NCBI RefSeq assembly: GCF_003096095.1
Contig: NZ_CP015453.1
Span: 3,038,001 to 3,102,000, forward strand
Direction of reading: 5' to 3'
From: Dietzia psychralcaliphila
GTDB lineage: Bacteria; Actinomycetota; Actinomycetes; Mycobacteriales; Mycobacteriaceae
Length of the DNA: 64,000 nt
Position numbers and translations under genes: made by a program. This document shows positions 50,499 through 59,254 of the stretch, in pieces. Position 1 is the stretch's first letter, and every line of letters begins with the position of its first letter. The notes beneath the pieces were generated by a model. That model saw only the letters and a list, made by a program, of their open reading frames with translations. It made no database searches and was not told the origin of the DNA.

Positions 50499-51500
50499 AT
50501 GCCGAAACCCCCGCTCCCCATGAAGCCGACCGGCTGGTTCCAGGTGGCGTGGTCGGCCGAGATCCCCGTCGGCCACGTCCACCGGGTCCGAGCGTTCGGG
50601 GAGGACCTGGTGGCCTGGCGGAGCAGATCCGGCCAGGTCACCGTGATGGACGCGTACTGCAAACACCTCGGCGCCCACCTCGGCCACGGCGGCACCGTTG
50701 TCGGCGAGACCATCCAGTGCCCCTTCCACGGATGGCAGTGGAACTCAGACGGGCGCAACACCGCCATCCCCTACGCGGACCGTCCGAACATCGGTCGCAA
50801 GATCACGACCTATCCGATGGTCGAGCGGAACGAGTCGATCTACATCTGGCACGACCTGGAGGGCCGGGATCCGTACTTCGACGTCCCCGACGTCTTCACC
50901 AGCTGGGACGACAGTACGAGCGCCGAGGACTACCACCCGTGCCACCCGCGGACCACGCTCTACGAGGAGCGACTGCAACTCCATGCGCAGTACGTCATGG
51001 AGAACGGCGTCGACTTCGCGCACTTCGAGTTTGTCCACAAGGTGCCGATCATCCCGGTCTTCACCCGACAGGACTTCGACGGACCGGTCTCGTATGTCGA
51101 CTTCACCATCGCGTTCGAGGGCTCTCCGGGGTCGATCGAGGAGGTCGACAGCGGAGTCGAGGCCATCAACGGCGGGCTGGGAGTCGCCGTCACCCGCAGT
51201 CACGGGATGGTCGACAACCGCACGGCCACATGCGTCACCCCGGTCGACGACGAGACCTCCGACGTCCGGTTCTCCGTCTGGATCCGTCGCCGAAAAGACC
51301 TGGACGACGACGAATCCGCCGAGCGCGCAGCCACACACGGCCACGCCGTGATCGAGCAGTTCGAGGCCGACCTCGCCATCTGGAAGTACCAGAAGTACTC
51401 CGACCCCGCCGCGCTCGCTCCCGGCGAATACGAGGGGTTCACCGCGCTGCGGAAATGGGCCACACAGTTCTATCCCGACAATTCACTTCTCGAAAGGTGA
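50499..51500 (+). CDS. Rieske non-heme iron oxygenase, KshA-like
   Basis: 333 residues. The Rieske cluster ligands are Y-C-K-H-L-G-A-H (Cys and His near residues 49-51) and C-P-F-H-G-W (near 68-71). The mononuclear iron site is in N-G-V-D-F-A-H-F-E-F-V-H (Asp and two His near 170-181). Size and the N-terminal P-T-G-W-F-Q-V-A-W-S match the terminal-oxygenase subunit of 3-ketosteroid 9-alpha-hydroxylase (KshA) and its relatives. It needs a separate reductase, and none is encoded in this window. The substrate may be a steroid or other polycyclic. First gene after the TetR operator, followed eight bases later by the DapB-like gene. Confidence 0.88.
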   Translation: MPKPPLPMKPTGWFQVAWSAEIPVGHVHRVRAFGEDLVAWRSRSGQVTVMDAYCKHLGAHLGHGGTVVGETIQCPFHGWQWNSDGRNTAIPYADRPNIGRKITTYPMVERNESIYIWHDLEGRDPYFDVPDVFTSWDDSTSAEDYHPCHPRTTLYEERLQLHAQYVMENGVDFAHFEFVHKVPIIPVFTRQDFDGPVSYVDFTIAFEGSPGSIEEVDSGVEAINGGLGVAVTRSHGMVDNRTATCVTPVDDETSDVRFSVWIRRRKDLDDDESAERAATHGHAVIEQFEADLAIWKYQKYSDPAALAPGEYEGFTALRKWATQFYPDNSLLER

Positions 51501-51508
51501 CACCTCAG

Positions 51509-52600
51509 ATGACCAGCAGAACCAGTAGGCCCGCCCGCGTGTTCCAGGTCGCCACCGGCAACGTCGGCAGCGAGATGATCAAACGGATCGGCACGCACCC
51601 GGACCTCGAACTCGTGGGCGTCCACTGCTACTCGCCCGCGAAGGTCGGCCGCGACGTGGGCGAGCTCGCCGGCATCGCGCCGGTCGGGATCCTCGCGACA
51701 GGCACCGTCGAGGAGATCATCGCGGCACGTCCGGACGTGCTCACATTCCACGGCGTCTTTCCTGATGAGGAGCTCTACCTGCAGGTCCTCGAGGCCGGCA
51801 TCAACGTCGTCACCACCGCCGACTGGATCACCGGCCACCACCGCGACCTCAACCATCCGCACCCGTCCGGCCGATCGTGGAAGGACATCCTGGACGAGGC
51901 CGCGAAATCCGGTGGAGTGACCTTCTACGGCACGGGGATGAACCCGGGCCTCAACCAGATCCTGGGCGTCGTCGCCTCGGCCGACGTGGCCGACATCGAG
52001 AACGTCACGACGATCGAGTCCGTGGACGTTTCCTGCCACCACTCCGCCGACACGTGGAAAGAGGTCGGCTACGGCAGGCCCGTCGACGACCCGGAACTGC
52101 CGGGGATGCTGCGGAAGTACACCGAGGTGTTCGCCGACTCGGTGTACATGATGGCCGACGCGTTCGACCTGGAGCTGGACGAGGTGGTGTTCGACTGCGA
52201 GCTGGGCGCCTGCACCGAGGACGTGGACCTGGGTTGGTACCAGCTACCCGCGGGATCCCTCGGCGGGAGCTACATCAAGTACCTGGGGATGGTCGACGGG
52301 GTGTCGCGGATCGAGACCCACCTCGAGTGGCAGATGACCCCGCTCACCGAGCCCAAGTGGGACATCAAGGGGTGCTACATCACGATGATCAAGGGCGATC
52401 CGCAGATCTACAACAAGCACATGATCTTCCCCGCCCCCGGCGTCGATCTCTCCGACCCCGAGGACTTCGCGTCCATCGGCATGACGGTGACGGGACTGCC
52501 GGCGCTGAACTCCATCAGGTCGGTCATCGCCGCGCCCGCCGGGGTCGTCACCAGCGCCGATCTGCCGCTCCGGTCGTTCGCCGGCAGGTTCGTCAGGTAG
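51509..52600 (+). CDS. Dihydrodipicolinate reductase-like NAD(P)-binding protein
   Basis: 363 residues from the ATG at 51509. An N-terminal Rossmann segment reads V-F-Q-V-A-T-G-N-V-G-S-E-M-I (residues 9-22), followed by L-V-G-V-H-C-Y. The middle has G-T-G-M-N-P-G-L-N-Q-I and the C-terminal domain is alpha/beta. This is the DapB-like group often found in actinobacterial steroid or xenobiotic clusters and annotated as amine dehydrogenase-like; it is not lysine-pathway DapB. Probably co-transcribed with the Rieske oxygenase. Reaction unknown. Confidence 0.82.
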   Translation: MTSRTSRPARVFQVATGNVGSEMIKRIGTHPDLELVGVHCYSPAKVGRDVGELAGIAPVGILATGTVEEIIAARPDVLTFHGVFPDEELYLQVLEAGINVVTTADWITGHHRDLNHPHPSGRSWKDILDEAAKSGGVTFYGTGMNPGLNQILGVVASADVADIENVTTIESVDVSCHHSADTWKEVGYGRPVDDPELPGMLRKYTEVFADSVYMMADAFDLELDEVVFDCELGACTEDVDLGWYQLPAGSLGGSYIKYLGMVDGVSRIETHLEWQMTPLTEPKWDIKGCYITMIKGDPQIYNKHMIFPAPGVDLSDPEDFASIGMTVTGLPALNSIRSVIAAPAGVVTSADLPLRSFAGRFVR

Positions 52601-52651
52601 CGGTCCGGGGGCGCCTCAGGGCCGGCGGCGGACCGGGCTGTGGCGCCTCAG

Positions 52652-52737
52652 GGCCGTCGGCGGCGGATTGGCGTCCTGCCGGGTCGCCGCCGGCGGCCGT
52701 CGGCGGCGGATCGGCGTCCTGCCGGGTCGCCGCCGGC
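52652..52737. repeat. Two 43-bp direct repeats
   Basis: Copies at 52652-52694 and 52695-52737 differ at one base, and a third copy begins (GGCCGTC) at 52738 before diverging. They are GC-rich and lie between the convergent DapB-like and cyanase genes. The first copy is preceded by two shorter GGCGCCTCAGGGCCG units. Confidence 0.85.
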
Positions 52738-52742
52738 GGCCG

Positions 52743-53192
52743 TCACCAGCGGTAGTCGAGGAACTTGCCGTCCAGCGTGATCACGACCCGGTCGCCGTCA
52801 GGATCGGGCCGCCTCGCGAAGTCGACGGTGAAGTTGATCGCGCTCATGATCCCGTCGCCGAACTCCTCGTGGATGAGTGCCTTGAGCGCGGGCCCGTACA
52901 CCGAGAGCGCCTCGGTGAAGCGGTAGATCGTCGGGTCCGCCATCACCTCGGGTGGTGTGCCGCGGCTCGGTTGCAGGGCGAGGCTCTCCGCCACGGCCTC
53001 GTCCAACCCGAGGAGGTCGCACACCGAGCGCGCCTGCTCGGCGGTCATGGGGTGTTGACCGAGCAGTGCCGCGGTCGTCCACACCAGCGGCGCTCCCAGG
53101 TGGTCGGCCAGTTCTGCCCAGGTGCGTCCCTGGCGGATGCGGGCGGAATCCACGTGTGCGGCGGCGTCGTGCTTGGGCATGATCGGTGTCAT
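52743..53192 (-). CDS. cynS: Cyanate hydratase (cyanase)
   Basis: 149 residues, the normal length. An N-terminal helix-turn-helix-like domain (residues 10-80) is followed by the catalytic domain Y-R-F-T-E-A-L-S-V-Y-G-P-A-L-K, with catalytic Arg 91, Glu 94 and Ser 117 (D-G-I-M-S-A-I-N-F) all present. The end K-F-L-D-Y-R-W is typical. It decomposes cyanate with bicarbonate to ammonia and CO2. The upstream gene on the same strand is a formate/nitrite-type channel, which may import cyanate. No carbonic anhydrase gene is linked. Confidence 0.96.
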   Translation of the reverse strand: MTPIMPKHDAAAHVDSARIRQGRTWAELADHLGAPLVWTTAALLGQHPMTAEQARSVCDLLGLDEAVAESLALQPSRGTPPEVMADPTIYRFTEALSVYGPALKALIHEEFGDGIMSAINFTVDFARRPDPDGDRVVITLDGKFLDYRW

Positions 53193-53252
53193 TTCCGGTC
53201 CTCTCGGTCGGTGGTTGTCAGGCAGCGGTGGGCGGAGCTCGCGGTGGGCCGC

Positions 53253-54110
53253 TCAGACTGCAGCGGACTCGCGCTCAGACTCGGGTTCGGCCGGCTCCTC
53301 CGGCAGCGGTCGCTGCGCCTTGGTCCGGGCGTGGGTGACGTAGAGGGTCAGGCCCACGAAGCAGAGTCCGCCGACGAGGTTGCCGATGACGGTCGGGATC
53401 TCGTTCCACACCAGGTAGTCGGTCAGCGAGAATTCGCCGCCGAGCATCAGGCCGGTCGGGAACAGGAACATGTTGACCACCGAGTGCTCGAATCCCATGT
53501 AGAAGAACAGCATCACGGGCATCCACATGGTCAGCGCCTTGCCACTCACGCTCGTGGACATCATCGCGGCCACTACGCCCGTCGAGACCATCCAGTTGCA
53601 CAGCACACCGCGGAAGAACAGGGTCAGCATCCCGGCCGCACCGTGCTCGGCGTAGCCCAGGGTCCGGGATTCGCCGATCTCGCCCAGACGCTGACCGACC
53701 TCGTCGGGCGCGATGTTGAATCCGTACGTGGTGATGAAGGCCATGAGGAATGCCACGGTGAGGGCGCCGGCGAAGTTCCCCAGAAAGACCAGGCCCCAAT
53801 TCCGAAGCATCCCCTTCACCGTCACCCCTTTGCGTTTGTCGAGCAGGGCGAGCGGCACGAGCGTGAACACTCCGGTGAGCAGATCGAAGCCCAGCAGGTA
53901 CAGGAGGATGAAGCCGACGGGGAAGAGCACCGCTCCGAGGAGCGCGCTGCCGGTCTGGACCGTGACGGTGATGGCAAACGCGGCGGCCAGGCCCAGGATG
54001 GCGCCCGCCATGAAGCTGCGGATTAGAGTGTCTCGGGTGGACATGCGGACCTTGCTCGCCCCGGCGTCGATCATCGCGCGGGTGAAGTCCGAGGGTTGGA
54101 CGTAGGACAC
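53253..54110 (-). CDS. Formate/nitrite transporter (FNT) family channel
   Basis: 285 residues from the GTG at 54110, which has GGAGG seven bases upstream; the earlier start at 54236 adds unconvincing sequence. Six transmembrane helices. FNT signatures: G-A-I-L-G-L-A-A-A-F, F-L-G-N-F-A-G-A-L, and C-N-W-M-V with the selectivity-gate helices. A central His is in G-F-E-H-S-V-V-N-M, the usual H-S-x-x-N pore motif. Members pass formate, nitrite, hydrosulfide or similar small anions. Sixty bases upstream of cynS, so a cyanate or related anion role is suggested. Confidence 0.9.
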   Translation of the reverse strand: MSYVQPSDFTRAMIDAGASKVRMSTRDTLIRSFMAGAILGLAAAFAITVTVQTGSALLGAVLFPVGFILLYLLGFDLLTGVFTLVPLALLDKRKGVTVKGMLRNWGLVFLGNFAGALTVAFLMAFITTYGFNIAPDEVGQRLGEIGESRTLGYAEHGAAGMLTLFFRGVLCNWMVSTGVVAAMMSTSVSGKALTMWMPVMLFFYMGFEHSVVNMFLFPTGLMLGGEFSLTDYLVWNEIPTVIGNLVGGLCFVGLTLYVTHARTKAQRPLPEEPAEPESERESAAV

Positions 54111-54322
54111 TTCGTTGCCTCCAGCTGTGCGGTGGGCGTGTGGGCGTACCGAAGAGAGTGTGACCGTGCTTTGTGACGCGGTCGTTACTCCGCACTCCAC
54201 ATCGGTAACCGAGCCCTCACCTCGCGTCGGTCGCACGGTGAGGTGAGAGATCGCTTGCTGGTGGAACCGAACCGCCCTCGTCGGCCGTCAGACACTGTGA
54301 CGGCGCGCGAGAGAGGATCGGC

Positions 54323-55348
54323 GTGAGCTACACGATCGGCCAGGTGAGGCGGTGGGATGCCGGGGGTGTGACGACGGCGAGCTCGGCCGTGACCGAGCGG
54401 CACGCGAATGCCACGGAGGCGCGGGCGATCCTCGCTGCCGGCCGCTCAGAACTGGACGAGGGCTGGGACGGCATCTCCGCTGATGCGGTTCTGGACGCTG
54501 CCGAGGGCGAGAAGGTGCACGTCACCAAGCTCACACACGGTCTCGAGGATCTCTCTGACACCCTCTCCCGAGCTGCCGCTGCGGTGGGGCCGGCAGTGCA
54601 GTCGCTTCGCGATCGGATCGCCGCCGCCGAGGCCGCCGGGCTCGTGGTGGGCGAGGACTCCGTGGGCCCGGCTCCCGGCCGCGACGAGATCACCCAGGAC
54701 GTCGTCGACGGACATGTGGAGGCGCTCGGACTGGCCCTGGACACCGTGGGGTCGTTGGATCAGCATTACGGCCGGGAGATCGACGCTGTCGCCGAGATGG
54801 TGCAGCGGGCCATGCCGTCGGACGTGGACCGGGAGCCGATCCCGGGGCCGGATGCGGCGATTCCGGGGATCGCCACCACAGCGGCCACCGGGGCTGTGGA
54901 GGGTTGGGCGCCCGCGCTCGCGGATGAGTACGACCCCGACACCAGGGGCAGACACACGCTCGATCCGATGCCCGAGGAGGCGGGGCGGCGCAGCGCCGGA
55001 CTCCTCCGGGGACTCGGCCGGCTCGCCGGGCCCGTGGGCGGGGGGTTCACGGTGTACGAGGGCGTCGAGGGGTACGCCAACGGGGAGACGTCGGCTGGGG
55101 AGGCGATTCTCGAGACCGGTGGGGCGCTCGGCGGCGGGATGGCGGGCGGAGCCCTGGCTGGAGCCGCCGCGGGGTCGGTCCTCGGCCCTGCCGGCACGTT
55201 GGTGGGGGCCGGGATCGGAGCGGTAGTTGGCGCGTGGGCGGGGCAGGAGGCTGGCGGCGCGGTTCACGATGCCCTTGTCGACGACTCCGGCCCCGACACA
55301 GACGCAGACACAGACACAGACACAGAGGAGGCCCAGCATGGCAACTGA
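54323..55348 (+). CDS. WXG100-like/glycine-zipper secreted effector-type protein, copy 1
   Basis: 341 residues from the GTG at 54323. Residues 1-95 look like a WXG100-type helical hairpin (R-R-W-D-A-G-G-V-T-T-A-S; G-W-D-G-I-S-A-D-A at the turn). Residues 95-215 are a helical/linker region with S-V-G-P-A-P-G-R-D-E-I. Residues 240-320 form a glycine-zipper hydrophobic block (G-G-A-L-G-G-G-M-A-G-G-A-L-A-G-A-A-A-G). The tail is a D-T-D-T repeat. No Sec signal, so type VII-like export is plausible. A paralogue is at 58240. Its stop is followed by, and overlaps, a small membrane-protein gene. Exact function unknown. Confidence 0.8.
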   Translation: MSYTIGQVRRWDAGGVTTASSAVTERHANATEARAILAAGRSELDEGWDGISADAVLDAAEGEKVHVTKLTHGLEDLSDTLSRAAAAVGPAVQSLRDRIAAAEAAGLVVGEDSVGPAPGRDEITQDVVDGHVEALGLALDTVGSLDQHYGREIDAVAEMVQRAMPSDVDREPIPGPDAAIPGIATTAATGAVEGWAPALADEYDPDTRGRHTLDPMPEEAGRRSAGLLRGLGRLAGPVGGGFTVYEGVEGYANGETSAGEAILETGGALGGGMAGGALAGAAAGSVLGPAGTLVGAGIGAVVGAWAGQEAGGAVHDALVDDSGPDTDADTDTDTEEAQHGN

Positions 55349-55517
55349 GCCTGAGGAGCACCCGCCCGAGGGCGACGATCAGCCGTTCTCGCGACTGGAG
55401 GACATCAAGCAGCGCTTCGTGGCGATCCTGTGGCACGACATACAGAACCGGACGCAGTTCCTCCTGGGGATCGCGCTGGTTGTCGTTGGCCTGGTCTGGA
55501 CGGTGCTCGTCGAGTAG
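55338..55517 (+). CDS. Small single-TM partner protein, copy 1
   Basis: 59 residues from the ATG at 55338, overlapping the preceding gene's end by eleven bases. An acidic N-terminus (E-P-E-E-H-P-P-E-G-D-D), a basic/aromatic stretch and one C-terminal transmembrane helix (L-L-G-I-A-L-V-V-V-G-L-V-W-T-V-L). The same position after the paralogous gene at 58240 is also taken by a small one-TM protein. It could be an immunity, chaperone or membrane-anchor partner. Inference only. Confidence 0.65.
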   Translation: MATEPEEHPPEGDDQPFSRLEDIKQRFVAILWHDIQNRTQFLLGIALVVVGLVWTVLVE

Positions 55518-55592
55518 CGGCGCGGCGGCCACCATCCGTGGTACGACACGGCGATTCGCCACCTGCTTCGTGTCGGCGGTTGGTCGCCCTCG

Positions 55593-57503
55593 CTAGGTCT
55601 CAGCGGTTCGTCGTCCGATCACTCGGCCCTTGTAGGTATTGCCCTCTTCCGGCTCGTGTTCGGCAGTGGCGTCCTCGGTCCGCGGCGTCCGCCCCAGAAC
55701 CGCTGGCGCGACCTTGACCGGCTCCCCGATGATCTCCGAGGCGTTGGTGGCATTGGTCAAGTAGCCAGCCGGCGTGTGACCTCGGCGGCCCTCGTTTTGT
55801 CCGGCTCCCGCCGCGCCCATCATGCCCATCGGCACCATTCCCGCACGCCCGGCCTGGGCACCACCAGGTGACGACGACGAGAACGCCCCCGCCGGCGATC
55901 CTGCAGCCCCCGCGCCCGCTGACACGCCGCCTGCTCCCGGCGCTCCTGCGGTGGGCCCGCCCATCCCCGCGCCGCCCGGGGTTCCGAGGCCCGCCAGTGT
56001 GCCTGCGCCTCCCATCCTGGCCGCCCCCGCTCCTGCTCCTGCCGCCGTGGCACCGCTGCCGCCGAGCATCCCTGCGGCGGACCCGAATCCGCGGTCCCGC
56101 TGGGTGGTGCCGTTACGGATGCCCCGCGCCCCGGCCGCGCCCCCGCCAGGCCCTGCCGGTTGCCCGGAAGCTCCAGTGACCGGGGCGAACGGTGTGGCGG
56201 CGGCGTGAGTCGAGGCGTTCACACCGCCCGCGTTGGCTCCGCCAGGGTTCGCCCCGCCCGCACCCGCCTGGCCAGCGGTTCCCGCTACCGCTCCCCCTCC
56301 ATCGACTGCACCGCTCCGGGAAGCCAGAAGCGCCTGCTCGGTGGCGGCGTCGGTTGCGGCGGGCAGGCTTGTCGTCGTCGCCCCCATACCGGCGCCTCCA
56401 CCGACCGCGACGGCCCCTGCCGGGGCAGCCTCTCCTCCGGCGGCGGCGAGTGCGGCCTCACCGGGCGCGGCCGGGCCAGCGGGTCGCACCACCCCGTCTA
56501 CGTTCCATGCCGACACCAGGTCGAGCCCACTCGCACCACCGAGCGCCGACGTCGACACGACGCGGTACGGGCTGGGGATGTCCAGGTCGGCGAGGTTGGC
56601 GTCCATCACGGCGGGGCTGTAGACGGTGTTGACGATCGCCCGCGCCTGCTCTTCGGCCGCGGCCTGAGCGGCGGCCATCGCGGTGGCGGATTCGGGCGTC
56701 GGCGGCCCGTGGACGTAGCCGAACCCCGGGGTGTTCACCTGGGAGGCCTGGAGTGAGGCGGATTCCTCGCCGATTCGGGACTTGGTGGTGCTGAAGCCGT
56801 TCTCGGCCGTTTCCGCCTTGACCACCACCTGCTCGAGCACGGTGGCCAGCTTGTCGACCGAGTCGGTGAATGACCCCACGGACGTGCTGGCCTGCGCGGC
56901 GAACTCGCCCTGCCATTGGCTGCCGAGCGCGTCCCGCAGGCCGCCGTGCAGATCGGCGGCGGCCGACCTGATGCTCGATGCGACGGTGCTGACGCGATCA
57001 CGAACCTGCTGAAACTGCGCCGGATCCAGAGCTTGCGCCCCAGAGACCATCCTCGCCAGCGGAGCGCCTGACACCTCCTCGGGGCCGACTCGGTCGTACC
57101 CGCGCGGCGTGCTGGTCCCGTCGGCGGCGTCGAGCATCGCGATGGTGGATCCGAGTGAACCCATCAGCCCCAGGCTCTGCAGCCCGGCCGGTTCCTGCGC
57201 CGCCTTTCCCAAGGCCGCCGCCACCGCCTCGTCCTGCGCCTCGATCAATCCGCCAGCAGCGGCGAAAAGCATTGACATGGCTTTGGCTTGATCCACGTAA
57301 CCATTCAGCAGCGTTCGGAGATCCTCGCCTGCGAACAGCGAATAGACGGTGCCGATTTGGCGGGCGGTGTCGAAGGCTCCCTCTGTGGATAAGAACTTCT
57401 CGTAGCGACCACCCGAAGTAAGCATCCGCACCTTGTCAACAAACTCATCGCACACGCTTTTGCATTGAACCGCCGCGCCAGGGTCGAGGTGAACTGTCAT
57501 CAA
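55593..57503 (-). CDS. Large WXG/PPE-like protein with Ala/Gly-rich region
   Basis: 636 residues. The first 290 are helical, with a WXG100-like turn in L-G-S-Q-W-Q-G-E-F-A near residue 195 and a Thr/Ser-rich helix after it. Residues 300-560 are an Ala/Gly/Pro-rich low-complexity region resembling mycobacterial PE/PPE or EspI tails. The C-terminus carries G-H-T-P-A-G-Y-L-T-N and I-I-G-E-P-V-K-V-A-P-A-V-L-G, a tail type seen on ESX-linked proteins. No signal peptide. It faces away from both paralogous WXG genes and is followed on the same strand by a DUF3558 lipoprotein gene upstream of it. Likely a type VII substrate. Confidence 0.75.
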   Translation of the reverse strand: MMTVHLDPGAAVQCKSVCDEFVDKVRMLTSGGRYEKFLSTEGAFDTARQIGTVYSLFAGEDLRTLLNGYVDQAKAMSMLFAAAGGLIEAQDEAVAAALGKAAQEPAGLQSLGLMGSLGSTIAMLDAADGTSTPRGYDRVGPEEVSGAPLARMVSGAQALDPAQFQQVRDRVSTVASSIRSAAADLHGGLRDALGSQWQGEFAAQASTSVGSFTDSVDKLATVLEQVVVKAETAENGFSTTKSRIGEESASLQASQVNTPGFGYVHGPPTPESATAMAAAQAAAEEQARAIVNTVYSPAVMDANLADLDIPSPYRVVSTSALGGASGLDLVSAWNVDGVVRPAGPAAPGEAALAAAGGEAAPAGAVAVGGGAGMGATTTSLPAATDAATEQALLASRSGAVDGGGAVAGTAGQAGAGGANPGGANAGGVNASTHAAATPFAPVTGASGQPAGPGGGAAGARGIRNGTTQRDRGFGSAAGMLGGSGATAAGAGAGAARMGGAGTLAGLGTPGGAGMGGPTAGAPGAGGVSAGAGAAGSPAGAFSSSSPGGAQAGRAGMVPMGMMGAAGAGQNEGRRGHTPAGYLTNATNASEIIGEPVKVAPAVLGRTPRTEDATAEHEPEEGNTYKGRVIGRRTAET

Positions 57504-58096
57504 AAATCCCTTTCAGGGAGATGTCTCAGCACTGGAACTATGGCTACTTCCAATACCTCACATGCAGTTGTGAATTGTTCGCCTTTGAAAGAATTAAGAG
57601 AATCTATAAGATTGGCATTCACGACTACCGCACCGCGTGATGTGAAGAAGACCAGGTAGCAAGTAGTACCGCTTTCATCGCCTCTATCGCGGGCACGGAG
57701 TCCGATCCTTTCTGCGACGGCAGTCCCGGGGTTCACATCGACGAATTCAGTATCCGAAAGGAACTCCTGCTTCGACCTCCAAGTCCCCACGACACCGAAA
57801 AGAACCTCATCGTTCTTCCAGCCGCAGGAGAGAAGCTCTCCCGGTCGATCGTTGTAAAGCTCTTCAACCTCCTCAACCGGCCCCCCGACCCCCTGTTCCA
57901 CCGCCTCGATCGGGATCTCCGCGCACGGGTCGAATAGCGCGGGCCGCTGCTCGATCGGCAGATCCCAGGGATTGCTCGGCGACTCGGTGACGACCGGGCT
58001 CGTCGTCGTCGCCTGGTCGCCCCCCTGAACCGACGCGCACCCGGACAGCACCACGCACGCCGCGAGCGCGGCAGCTACTCCTCTGAATGTCCCCAC
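57500..58096 (-). CDS. DUF3558 lipoprotein
   Basis: 198 residues from the GTG at 58096. The signal is short and ends in the lipobox V-V-L-S-G-C near residue 19. The DUF3558 domain follows, with D-P-C-A-E-I-P and a second Cys (L-S-C-G-W-K) likely in a disulfide, then T-T-C-Y-L-V-F and T-A-C-E. DUF3558 lipoproteins are specific to mycolic-acid actinobacteria and often sit beside type VII substrate genes. Its stop overlaps the start of the large WXG-like gene by four bases (ATGA), so the two are one operon. Confidence 0.88.
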   Translation of the reverse strand: MGTFRGVAAALAACVVLSGCASVQGGDQATTTSPVVTESPSNPWDLPIEQRPALFDPCAEIPIEAVEQGVGGPVEEVEELYNDRPGELLSCGWKNDEVLFGVVGTWRSKQEFLSDTEFVDVNPGTAVAERIGLRARDRGDESGTTCYLVFFTSRGAVVVNANLIDSLNSFKGEQFTTACEVLEVAIVPVLRHLPERDF

Positions 58097-58239
58097 GATC
58101 TGTATGACGCCCCGTCGAGCCGAGTGGTTCCACCCGATTCGTGGCGGCACCGCAGGAAAGTCCGACCAGCGATGGAACCGGTCCGCGCCCTGTCCCGTCG
58201 TACCTGTTGACGGAACAAAGGTCGCGGGAGGGCAATCGG

Positions 58240-59241
58240 GTGAGCTATTCGGTGGGCGCGGTGCGGCAGTGGGATACCGGTGGTGTGACGACGGCGAGTC
58301 TGGCGACCTCAGGCCGACACGACATTGCCGAGAAATCGCGGGAGGCTCTGTCCCAGGGTCGCCAAAACCTTGCAGCTGGATGGGAGGGCGTCGCCGCGGA
58401 CGCGGTCCTGGACGCCGCCGATGCCGAGCACCGCCATGTCGCCGCGCTCGCCGGGCACCTCGATGAACTGACCCGGACTCTCGAACAGGCCCGCGACGCG
58501 CTCGGCCCCGCGGTGCAGGTGGTCCGCGACCGCCTCTCCCAGGCGCAGACGTGCGGCCTGGTCGTCGTCGAGGACTCCATCTCGCCCGCACCCGGCCGCG
58601 ACGACATCACCGAGGCCGAAGTCAATGGCCACGCGGAGGCGATAGAGCAGGCGCTCGACGTAGTGGCGTCACTCGACCAGCTCTACGGGGGCCGACTCGA
58701 CGAGATCGCCACCCGGCTACACGAGGTGATCCCACCGGAGGTCGACAAGGGGCCGATCCCGGGCCCGGACGATCCCTGGCCCGGTGTCGCAGTCGATGCG
58801 ATCACCAGCGCCATGTCCAATGGCCATCCCAGGTTTGCCGATGAACTCGACCCCCTCACCCGCGGCCGGCACGTGCTCAACCCCGCCCCGGACGACTACG
58901 GCCGCCGGGCCAGCGCCGGGTTCCGCTTCGTCGGGAGGGTTGCGGGCCCCCTGGGCACCGGGATGACCTTGTACGACGGCCTGAATCGATACGCCCGTGG
59001 CGAAGTCGGCGCCGTCGAGGCCACGGTGGAGACCGGTGGAGCTCTCGGCGGCGGTGCGGTCAGCGGGACGCTGATCGGAGCTTCTGCCGGTTCCTACCTC
59101 GGACCGTACGGCGCGCTGGTCGGTGGCGGGATCGGCGCCGCGGCGGGCTCCCCGCTGGGCAAGAAATTCGGCGACCTTGCCTACGAATCCGTGACCCAAC
59201 ACCATGACCTGCTGCTCCGGCAGTATCACTACGCAATCTAG
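58240..59241 (+). CDS. WXG100-like/glycine-zipper secreted effector-type protein, copy 2
   Basis: 333 residues from the GTG at 58240. Paralogue of the 54323 protein throughout: the same opening (V-R-Q-W-D-T-G-G-V-T-T-A-S), the G-W-E-G-V-A-A-D-A turn, S-I-S-P-A-P-G-R-D-D-I, the T-R-G-R-H-V-L-N-P block and the glycine-zipper region (G-G-A-L-G-G-G-A-V-S-G-T-L-I-G-A). They diverge most at the C-terminus, here L-A-Y-E-S-V-T-Q-H-H, the pattern expected if the tail carries the specific activity. Followed 13 bases later by a small one-TM gene. No Sec signal. Exact function unknown. Confidence 0.8.
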   Translation: MSYSVGAVRQWDTGGVTTASLATSGRHDIAEKSREALSQGRQNLAAGWEGVAADAVLDAADAEHRHVAALAGHLDELTRTLEQARDALGPAVQVVRDRLSQAQTCGLVVVEDSISPAPGRDDITEAEVNGHAEAIEQALDVVASLDQLYGGRLDEIATRLHEVIPPEVDKGPIPGPDDPWPGVAVDAITSAMSNGHPRFADELDPLTRGRHVLNPAPDDYGRRASAGFRFVGRVAGPLGTGMTLYDGLNRYARGEVGAVEATVETGGALGGGAVSGTLIGASAGSYLGPYGALVGGGIGAAAGSPLGKKFGDLAYESVTQHHDLLLRQYHYAI

Positions 59242-59254
59242 AGAGGACCCCAGG

